From the NCBI GenBank assembly GCA_021741925.1, contig JAIOWW010000057.1, forward strand, positions 1 to 7,088: a stretch of 7,088 nt of DNA. The letters are read 5' to 3'. The translations under genes were made by a program, and so were the position numbers. The DNA comes from Pontimonas sp. GTDB taxonomy: Bacteria; Actinomycetota; Actinomycetes; Actinomycetales; Microbacteriaceae. Of this stretch, positions 1 to 6,400 are shown in pieces; position 1 is the first letter of the stretch, and every line of letters begins with the position of its first letter. Under the pieces are notes generated by a model. That model searched no databases. It had not been told where the DNA came from and saw nothing but the letters and a program-made list of their open reading frames with translations.

Positions 1-138
1 ATCGGTGACAGGTGTTCGATCGGGTTTGGTTGTGACCACCAGATCTTGAGCGCGAAAGCGAGCGAGGGACACCAGATCGGCATTCGCTACCGCAACGCGA
101 GCCAACGCCAAGTCATCCTGGAGGGTGAAGGGGGTCAC
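1..138 (-). CDS. hisN: HisN-like histidinol-phosphatase / inositol monophosphatase family protein, N-terminal fragment
   Basis: This is the first 46 codons of a gene that continues past the left edge. It starts with GTG at 138-136, the first possible start after the rsgA stop in the same frame. The translation begins VTPFTLQDDLALARVAVANA and ends at the edge with TTKPDRTPVTD. Seen: an N-terminal helix followed by the TKPDxTPVTD block, which is typical of the N-terminus of the Mg-dependent inositol-monophosphatase superfamily, in particular the actinobacterial HisN branch that removes phosphate from histidinol phosphate in histidine synthesis. The metal-binding and catalytic motifs (the GDPxDGT type) lie outside the window. 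It follows rsgA after 27 bases, so it is probably in the same transcript. No strong Shine-Dalgarno sequence is visible. Inference: the hisN assignment rests on this short block and on the aroA-rsgA neighbourhood; a generic inositol monophosphatase or CysQ-like enzyme is possible. Confidence 0.75.
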   Translation of the reverse strand, partial: MTPFTLQDDLALARVAVANADLVSLARFRAQDLVVTTKPDRTPVTD

Positions 139-165
139 CTGATTGAGCGTAGTAGAGCCAGGTGC

Positions 166-1209
166 TTAGGAGCCCGAACCACTCTGGTGTTCAGGGCCCT
201 CCTGGAGGGTGGCCATCAGGCGCTGCAGAGACTGCGCTCTGGCGGTTTCCTGCTCCGTGAGTGTTCCCTCCGCAATAGCCTGCACCAGGAAGCACTCGCT
301 CGAGTCTTCGAGATGTGTGCACCCTTTCGGGCATTCGAGTGTGTAGGGAAGCAGTTCCGGGAAACCCTCAACAATGGATGTCTTGCTCACATGACCCAAC
401 CCGAAGCTTCTCACTCCCGGGGTGTCAATAACCCACCCGCCTTCGGGGATGCGAAGGGCTTGACTGGACGAGGAGGTGTGCCGGCCGCGACCGGTGACGT
501 CGTTCACATCACCGACTGCCCGGTCGGCACCCGGCACCAGATCATTCACCAGAGTCGACTTTCCGACGCCGGAGTGACCGACTGCGACCGTGATGTGGTC
601 TTGTAGCAGCGCCACCAGGTCATCCCTCGCGGGGTTGTCTGGGGAGCGCTCCACCACCTGGACCCCCGCATCGTGGACATAGCGGCGTAATTCCTCGCCG
701 GAGGCGAGGTCAGTCTTAGTGATGCAGAGAATCGGCGTGATTCCTGCATCGAGGGCCGCCACCAGGTATCGATCCACGAGGCGCATGCGCGGCTCAGGGG
801 ATGCTGCCGCGACAACCATCAAGAGTTGGTCGGCGTTGGCCACAATGATGCGCTCAAAGGTGTCCGAATCATCTGCGCTTCGGCGTAACACCGTCTGTCG
901 AGGATGAATTCGGACAATCCGGGCGAGAGACCCTTCAACTCCTGTAGTGTCGCCCACCACATCGACGATGTCGCCGGTCACAATGGCTTGCGAGCGGAGC
1001 TCGCGTGCTCTGGTGCAGGTGAGCAGGCGCTCCTGCTCGGTGTTCTCGTCCAGAATTACCCGGTAGCGGCCACGATCCACCGCGATAACGAGACCATTCT
1101 TCGCGTCCTCGTGCTGGGGGCGGTTTTTGGACCGAGGTTTGCTTCCGCTCTTGCTGGGTCGAACTCGGGGCTCATACCCTTCGTAGCGCTCGAGGTCATC
1201 CTCGATCAT
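166..1209 (-). CDS. rsgA: Ribosome small-subunit-dependent GTPase RsgA (circularly permuted GTPase)
   Basis: 347 aa, full length for the family. RsgA (YjeQ/YloQ) is a cytoplasmic GTPase that binds the 30S subunit late in assembly and is stimulated by it. Seen, in order: a basic, low-complexity N-terminal tail (about residues 13-31, many K/R); an OB-fold-like region (about 38-105); then the GTPase motifs in the circularly permuted order that defines the family, namely G4 as TKTD (164-167), G1/P-loop GHSGVGKS (211-218), G2 region TGRGRHTS (239-246) and G3 DTPG (262-265). The C-terminal zinc knuckle is C293-x3-C297-x-H299-x6-C306. G4 carries Thr where the common motif is NKxD. The ATG shares the bases ATGA with the aroA stop, so translational coupling is likely; a GGAG lies at 1224-1221, 11 bases upstream of the start. 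The gene sits between aroA and hisN in an apparent operon. Identification is secure from motif order and the zinc knuckle. Confidence 0.97.
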   Translation of the reverse strand: MIEDDLERYEGYEPRVRPSKSGSKPRSKNRPQHEDAKNGLVIAVDRGRYRVILDENTEQERLLTCTRARELRSQAIVTGDIVDVVGDTTGVEGSLARIVRIHPRQTVLRRSADDSDTFERIIVANADQLLMVVAAASPEPRMRLVDRYLVAALDAGITPILCITKTDLASGEELRRYVHDAGVQVVERSPDNPARDDLVALLQDHITVAVGHSGVGKSTLVNDLVPGADRAVGDVNDVTGRGRHTSSSSQALRIPEGGWVIDTPGVRSFGLGHVSKTSIVEGFPELLPYTLECPKGCTHLEDSSECFLVQAIAEGTLTEQETARAQSLQRLMATLQEGPEHQSGSGS

Positions 1210-2540
1210 GGTGCTGAGGACTCCACGAGCCTGGCCCAGAGTTCGGGGAACTCAGGAAGTGTCTTGCCAGTACTGGAGATGTCATCGACCACAACGCCTC
1301 TGACCCCGAGCCCCAGGAGAGCACCGGAGGTGGCCATGCGGTGATCAGCGAACGCCTTCCAGGCCCCTCCATCCAGTGGTGCAGGTGTTACCGCAATACC
1401 ATCGGGTGTTTCGTCGGCTACTCCGCCCAGGGCTCGAATGTTCTCCACGAGTGCCGCGAGTCGATCTGTTTCGTGTCCTCGCAGGTGTCCAATTCCTCGA
1501 AACACACTGGGGCTAGACGCCAGTGCAGCAAGAGCTATCACCGTGGGGGCAAGTTCTCCCGCGTGAGAGAGGTCAAGATCAACTCCGGGGATGTCACCGC
1601 CATGGCGCCATCCGATTCCCCCGTCAACTGTGAGGGTTGAGCCGGACGCGGTGAAGGTTGCCCCAAAGTGTTCAAGGATCCGGGGAACATCCACTCCCAC
1701 CTGCGTGGTCTGATCCGGCCATCCCTCAATGCTGACCTGCCCACCGGTGATGAGCGGTGCAGCTAAGAAGGGTGCAGCATTCGAGAGATCAGGCTCGATC
1801 TCGACATCGAGTGCCGAGATCGGACCAGGCGACACCCTCCACACACCCAGAGTCGAGGAGTCAACCTCGACCCCTCGGGCTCGCAAGCACGACAGGGTCA
1901 TCTCAATGTGAGGCAGGGAGGGCAGATGTGAGCCGGTGTGTGTCACGGTGAGGCCGCCGGGAAGCCGTACCGCCATGAGCAACAGACCCGACACAAACTG
2001 GCTGGACGCTGAAGCATCAATCGACACCGAAGAGTCTGCTGGTGTCCCTGTGGTGGTAATGGTGAAGGGCAGAGTGTCTCGCCCTTCGTCATCGACCTCG
2101 AGGCCCAACTGGGTCAGGGCATGAAGAGTGGTAGCCATGGGGCGGCGTCTCGCACCGATGTCACCATCGAAACGAAGTGTTCCAGTGACCAATGCCGCGA
2201 GAGGTGGGACAAAGCGCATCACGGTTCCCGCCAACCCACAATCGATGGAGGCGGAGACGTCGTGACCTGCAGGAATTGGGGTGATGGCGAGGTCGGGCCC
2301 AAAGGCACCCTCTCCTGGGATCTCGGTGATGATGGCGCCCAGAGAACGCAAGGCCTCCACCATGAGAGCTGTGTCTCTGGAGTGCAGAGGTCTGCGCAGT
2401 GTGGAGGGGCCCTCGGCGAGAGCGGCCAGAACGAGCTCACGATTGGTCAGAGATTTCGAGCCTGGCAACGAGAGTGAATGCCGAAGTGGCTGGGCGCGCT
2501 CAGGTGCGCTCCAGTGGGGGGAATTTTCTGGCGTGCTCAT
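1206..2540 (-). CDS. aroA: 3-phosphoshikimate 1-carboxyvinyltransferase (EPSP synthase)
   Basis: 444 aa, near the usual length. It catalyses the sixth step of the shikimate pathway: shikimate-3-phosphate + PEP to EPSP + phosphate, in the cytoplasm. Seen: the substrate-binding block PGSKSLTNR (26-34), with K29, S30 and R34 matching E. coli K22, S23 and R27; the PEP loop CGLAGTVMRF (101-110), with G105 and R109 matching G96 and R100; R133 in RRRP; SSQF with Q181; GELAPTV with E329 at the position of E. coli catalytic D313; HETDR (356-360); DHRM (399-402); and K426 in TGKT, matching K411. Phe110 in place of Pro101, Glu329 and His356 are, from family knowledge, the usual actinobacterial variants. 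The start ATG at 2540-2538 has only a weak Shine-Dalgarno. The gene heads a minus-strand run with rsgA (4-base overlap) and hisN, and diverges from the sigma-factor gene across 45 bases. Its first codons contain the -35 element of the sigma promoter. Confidence 0.98.
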   Translation of the reverse strand: MSTPENSPHWSAPERAQPLRHSLSLPGSKSLTNRELVLAALAEGPSTLRRPLHSRDTALMVEALRSLGAIITEIPGEGAFGPDLAITPIPAGHDVSASIDCGLAGTVMRFVPPLAALVTGTLRFDGDIGARRRPMATTLHALTQLGLEVDDEGRDTLPFTITTTGTPADSSVSIDASASSQFVSGLLLMAVRLPGGLTVTHTGSHLPSLPHIEMTLSCLRARGVEVDSSTLGVWRVSPGPISALDVEIEPDLSNAAPFLAAPLITGGQVSIEGWPDQTTQVGVDVPRILEHFGATFTASGSTLTVDGGIGWRHGGDIPGVDLDLSHAGELAPTVIALAALASSPSVFRGIGHLRGHETDRLAALVENIRALGGVADETPDGIAVTPAPLDGGAWKAFADHRMATSGALLGLGVRGVVVDDISSTGKTLPEFPELWARLVESSAP

Positions 2541-2546
2541 TGGTTG
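2519..2546 (+). promoter_or_regulatory. SigR/SigH-type (thiol-stress ECF) promoter, GGGAAT-N18-GTTG, for the sigma gene
   Basis: Seen: GGGAAT at 2519-2524, exactly 18 bases, then GTTG at 2543-2546. This matches the established consensus of promoters read by Streptomyces SigR and mycobacterial SigH (GGGAAT/GGAAC, 16-19 base spacer, GTT), and it lies immediately upstream of a gene encoding a sigma factor of that family. The inferred transcription start is about 2552-2555, giving a leader of about 31-34 bases that contains the strong ribosome binding site. Autoregulation from such a promoter is known for sigR and sigH. The -35 element falls in aroA codons 6-8 and the -10 element lies 3 bases upstream of the aroA ATG, so the two divergent genes share control DNA. 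The start site and use of the promoter are not demonstrated. Confidence 0.8.
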
Positions 2547-2573
2547 TCCAGAGTATCGGGTTAGTCATCAGGG

Positions 2574-2580
2574 AAGGAGG
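2574..2580 (+). promoter_or_regulatory. Strong Shine-Dalgarno (AAGGAGG) fixing the sigma-factor GTG start
   Basis: AAGGAGG lies 5 bases before the GTG at 2586, an almost ideal complement to the 16S rRNA 3' end. It decides in favour of the GTG start over the in-frame ATG at 2643, which has only GAATTCCCCACG directly upstream and no recognisable Shine-Dalgarno. Confidence 0.85.
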
Positions 2581-2585
2581 TTCTC

Positions 2586-3242
2586 GTGTCACTAGCAACA
2601 CTCTTAGAAGCCCCACGGGAGACCTCGTTAGAATTCCCCACGATGGCTTCCTCACAATCTGGTGACTCTCCGGCATCCCCTGATTTCGCGGCCCAAGCGA
2701 TGCCGTTCGCCGATCAGCTGTATGCAGCGGCAATGCGACTTGCGAAGAATCCCTCTGACGCCGCTGATTTGGTGCAAGAAACCTATCTGAAGGCGTTCCA
2801 GGCTTTTCATCAATACGAGCAGGGCACCAACTTGAAAGCCTGGTTGTATCGGATTCTCACCAACACCTACATCAACCTCTATCGCAAGCGCTCCAAAGAG
2901 GGTTTCCAGTCTGCCCTGGATGATTTAGAAGATTGGCAGGTGGGGGAGGCTGAGTCCCTGACACAAACCTCCGAGCGTTCGGCTGAGGCTGAGGCTCTGG
3001 ATCGGATGCCCTCCAGTGTGGTGAAGGATGCTTTGCAAGATTTGCCCGAAGATTTTCGCATGGTTGTCTATTTCGCTGATGTGGAGGGCCTGAGTTATCA
3101 GGAGATCGCAGACATCATGCAGACCCCCACGGGGACTGTCATGAGCAGGCTCTATCGAGGGCGGAAACTTCTGCGTGCTTCTCTCGCGGAGTATGCGGCG
3201 AAAGAGGGTTACGATACGGGCGTGAAGGGTGGTGAGAGCTGA
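2586..3242 (+). CDS. sigH: ECF RNA polymerase sigma factor, SigR/SigH family (thiol-oxidative stress)
   Basis: 218 aa from a GTG start set by the strong Shine-Dalgarno. It directs RNA polymerase to disulfide-stress genes. Seen: a disordered-looking N-terminal stretch (1-35, rich in Ser, Pro, Ala and Glu); sigma region 2 (about 40-103), including the core-binding and -10-reading part DLVQETYLKAF (61-71) and KAWLYRILTNTYINLYRKR (84-102); an acidic linker (111-138); and sigma region 4 (about 145-200), with the helix-turn-helix LSYQEIADIMQTPTGTVMSR (169-188) followed by LYRGRKLLR. The helix sequences closely resemble Streptomyces SigR and Mycobacterium SigH. The stop overlaps the next start (TGATG), coupling it to the cysteine-rich anti-sigma gene, which confirms the subfamily. 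The upstream GGGAAT-N18-GTTG predicts positive autoregulation. An in-frame ATG at codon 20 could give a shorter form. The symbol sigR would be equally fitting. Confidence 0.95.
   Translation: MSLATLLEAPRETSLEFPTMASSQSGDSPASPDFAAQAMPFADQLYAAAMRLAKNPSDAADLVQETYLKAFQAFHQYEQGTNLKAWLYRILTNTYINLYRKRSKEGFQSALDDLEDWQVGEAESLTQTSERSAEAEALDRMPSSVVKDALQDLPEDFRMVVYFADVEGLSYQEIADIMQTPTGTVMSRLYRGRKLLRASLAEYAAKEGYDTGVKGGES
3231..3236 (+). promoter_or_regulatory. Ribosome binding site of the anti-sigma gene inside the end of the sigma gene
   Basis: GGTGAG lies 5 bases before the ATG at 3242, within the last codons of the sigma gene. Together with the one-base stop/start overlap (TGATG), it suggests translational coupling, which would keep anti-sigma production in step with sigma production. 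Confidence 0.5.
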
Positions 3243-3475
3243 TGGCTGATTGTGGATGCGAGGAGACTCGTAACAAGCTGGAGGACTATCTCCACGGCGA
3301 ACTGCCCGAGGGTGCCTGCCAAGACTTAGAGGATCATTTTCAAGAGTGCTCACCCTGCTGTGATGAGCGCGATGTGGGAACCCTCCTCACCGAGAAGGTC
3401 AAGAGCGCGTGCTGCGAGACTGCTCCGGAGGAGCTTAAGCTCAGTATCCAGAAAACTCTCGAAAGCGCTAGCTAG
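3242..3475 (+). CDS. rsrA: Zinc-binding redox anti-sigma factor, RsrA/RshA type (ZAS family)
   Basis: 77 aa, shorter than Streptomyces RsrA (about 105 aa). In the reduced state such proteins bind zinc and hold the sigma factor inactive; oxidation forms a disulfide, releases zinc and frees the sigma factor. Seen: the ZAS motif H32-x3-C36-x2-C39 (HFQECSPC), plus C6 in the position of RsrA's redox-active C11. Further cysteines at C4, C26 and the pair C57-C58 align with RsrA C3, C31 and C61-C62. C40 is an extra cysteine next to the motif. The known trigger disulfide of RsrA joins C11 to C41 or C44, which corresponds here to C6 with C36 or C39. The gene is coupled to the upstream sigma gene by TGATG, as expected for a cognate pair. 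Its 3' end overlaps the convergent kgd by 8 bases. The function is secure from motif and context; the redox chemistry is inferred by homology. Confidence 0.95.
   Translation: MADCGCEETRNKLEDYLHGELPEGACQDLEDHFQECSPCCDERDVGTLLTEKVKSACCETAPEELKLSIQKTLESAS
3468..3475. other. Palindromic CTAGCTAG providing the stop codons of both convergent genes
   Basis: The 8-base perfect palindrome CTAGCTAG is exactly the overlap between the anti-sigma gene and kgd. Read on the plus strand, its last three bases (3473-3475) are the TAG stop of the anti-sigma gene. Read on the minus strand, its last three bases (3470-3468) are the TAG stop of kgd. There is therefore no intergenic DNA between the two genes. Confidence 0.95.
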
Positions 3476-6400
3476 ACAGAGCGCGGTCAATAATCAGCTG
3501 GGCTTCCACCTGGCTTCTCTTAGATGACCCTGTCGCAGGTGATGCAGATCGGGGTCTCGAGGCCACCGACAGGGCGGGAAGGCCCGCGGCCTGGGCTTCC
3601 ATCACCATGAACGGCCAAGCGCCCTGGTTCTCTGGCTCATCTTGCACCCAGACAAACTGTGCTCCCGAGTACTTTGAGGCAATCGCTTGCAGGTCTGCAG
3701 TGGGGAAGGGGTAGTACTGCTCCAGGCGCACCAGTGCAATATCGGTGATGCCGCGTTTCTCGATTTCGGACTTGAGGTCGTAGTAAATCTTTCCCGCGAC
3801 CAACAGAACCCTTCTGACCCCAGAGCCAGCTGAGATGCTCGGGTCATCCAACACGGGCTGGAACTTTCCGGTCGTGAAATCGCTGGTGCTGCTCGTAGCT
3901 CCTCGCAGCCGCAACATCGCTTTCGGGGTAAAGACCACCAAGGGTTTCCGTGGTCTGGCGTAAGCCTGACGGCGAAGCAGGTGGAAGTAGGAGGCAGGCG
4001 TAGAGGGCCTCGCGATAATCATGTTGTCTTCAGCCGCGAGTTGCAGGAAGCGCTCGATACGGGCGGAAGAGTGGTCGGGGCCTTGGCCTTCGAATCCGTG
4101 GGGCAAAAGAAGGACAACGCTCGAGCGTTGACCCCACTTTTGTTCCGCCGAGGAGATGAACTCGTCGATGACGGTTTGGGCGCCGTTCACGAAGTCACCA
4201 AACTGTGCTTCCCACATCACCAGCGCATCGGGTCGCTCAACTGAGTACCCGTACTCAAACGCGAGTGCAGCGTATTCGCTCAGCAGCGAGTCATAAATCC
4301 AGAGGCGCGCTTGGTTTTCCGCCATGTTCATGAGCGGCAACCACTCTTGGCCGTTCACCCGGTCGTGCAACACTGCGTGGCGTTGCACGAAGGTACCGCG
4401 TCTGGAGTCTTGACCCACCAGTCGAACCGGGGTGCCCTCGAGAAGAAGGGATCCCATGGCGATGAGCTCTCCAAAGCCCCAGTCGATATCGCCGGACTTG
4501 GCCATCTCGCGACGCTTATCGAGCAGCGGCTGAAGTTTCGGGTGGACGCTAAAGCCTGGAGGCTGGTTGTTGTGGGCTTCACCAATCAGGCTCAACACTG
4601 CGGGGTCAATTCCAGTGGTCTCTGGCTCGCCTGCCGCCTCATCGCGCTGTGAGTGTGGTCGGTCCACTCCCGCGATAGCTCCCTGATCGTCGGGCGTGAC
4701 CAGAATGGCGCCAGTTTGTACCGCGTGAGTCTCTTGGAATGCTTCCTCGAGTCGGTCGTGGAAGTCCTTCTGGGCTGCTTCTAGTTCTTCGGTGGTGATA
4801 TCACCACGACCGATGAGGGCTTCGGTGTAGAGGGTACGAACGCTCCGCTTAGCCTCAATCAAGTTGTACATCAGAGGCTGCGTCATCGAGGGGTCATCAC
4901 CCTCGTTGTGACCGCGTCTGCGGTAACAGACGAGATCGATGACGACATCCGCTTTGAACTTCTGGCGATAAGCAAAAGCAATCTCGGCAACCCGCAGAAC
5001 GGACTCGGGGTCGTCACCGTTCACGTGGAAGATGGGCGCCTGGATAGTTTTTGCCACGTCCGAGGCGTAAATCGAAGTTCTGGCGTCGTGAGGGAGCGTG
5101 GTGAAACCAACCTGGTTGTTGACAATCACGTGCATGGTTCCACCGGTGCGATAGGCCCGCAGCTGAGACATCTGCAAGGTTTCCAGGACAACTCCCTGAC
5201 CGGCCATCGCTGCATCACCGTGAATCAGCACCGGGAGAACGCCATAGCGACCAATCTCTTTTCGGTCCTGTTTGGCTCTCACAATTCCCTCGAGCACGCC
5301 GTTGACCGCTTCGAGGTGGGAAGGGTTCGCTGCCAGGTACACAGGTATTTGTCCACCGCTTGGGCTGGTGTAGACGCCTTCGGTTCCGAGGTGATACTTC
5401 ACATCTCCAGAGCCTTGAACGCTTCCCACGTCCTGGGTGCCCTCAAACTCACGGAAGATCTGCCCATACGTTTTTCCTGCGATGTTGGCTAAGACGTTCA
5501 GTCGGCCTCGGTGAGCCATGGCGATGGCAACCTCATCGAGGCCGTCCTCGGTTGCTGCCTGCAGGATTTCATCCACCATGCTGACAGCCGACTCTGCTCC
5601 CTCGAGGCTGAAGCGCTTTTGCCCGACATATTTGGTTTGCAGGAACGTTTCGAATGCTTCGGCCTGGTTGAGCTTCGAGAGGATACGCAACTGGGCGTCG
5701 TGGTCAGGCTTTTCGTAGGGCTTTTCGAGCGTTTCCTGGAACCAGCGGCGTTGGTCTGGATCTTGGATATGCATGTATTCGATGCCGATGGTGCGGCAGT
5801 AGGAATCACGCAGCACTCCGAGAATTTCGCGCAGAAGCATCGTGCGGCGGCCACCAAAACCACCGGTGACGAACTCGCGGTCGAGATCCCAGAAGGTAAG
5901 ACCGTGGCTTTCGATTTCTAGGTCAGGGTGCGAGCGTTGACGGTATTCCAGTGGATCAATATCTGCCATCAAGTGCCCGCGAACCCGGAAAGCATTGATC
6001 AGCTCTTGCACTCGTGAGGTCTTGTTGACGTGATCTGCGGTGTCAACGGCGATGTCTTCAGCCCAGTGAATCGGCATGTAGGGGATACGCAGTGAGGCAA
6101 AGATTTCCTCGTAGAAGCCATCCCCTCCAATGAGGAGCTCGTGGACCTTCTTGAGGTACTCACCAGAGCCGGCACCCTGGATGACCCTGTGGTCATAGGT
6201 GGAGGTCAAAGTGATGGTCTTGCCGATACCCAGGTCCGCCAAGGTCCTCTTGGAGGAGCCCTGGAATTCTGCCGGGTACTCGAGAGCTCCAGCACCAATG
6301 ATGCAAGCTTGACCTCGCATCAGACGCGGAACGGAGTGTTCGGTTCCAATTCCACCCGGGTTTGTCAGAGAAATGGTGTTGCCAGAGAAATCGTCGGCCG

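Noticed and set aside
46..606. A 186-codon plus-strand open frame opposite rsgA and the start of hisN
   Set aside because: It lies antisense to the RsgA zinc knuckle and GTPase motifs and across the hisN start, and its translation resembles no family. It is treated as a shadow of the real genes.
2631..2639. A second GGGAAT-like box on the minus strand (GGGGAATTC) upstream of aroA, considered as a SigR-type promoter for aroA
   Set aside because: No GTT occurs at 16-19 bases downstream; the 18-base spacer ends in GGGG. The match comes from the palindromic GAATTC.
3431..3442. Perfect palindrome GAGCTTAAGCTC as a bidirectional intrinsic terminator
   Set aside because: It can form only a 4-base stem with a 4-base loop, and no T-tract follows on either strand. 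It lies inside anti-sigma coding sequence, so chance is a sufficient explanation.
1262..3541. Possible novel defence, mobile or biosynthetic system in the aroA/sigma region
   Set aside because: Every open region is accounted for by well-known core families in an arrangement familiar from actinobacteria. There are no repeats, integrase or transposase genes, or orphan genes to support such a system.
4908..5492. A 194-codon plus-strand open frame opposite the kgd E1 domain
   Set aside because: It is antisense to highly conserved thiamine-diphosphate domain codons, with no motif or independent start signal.
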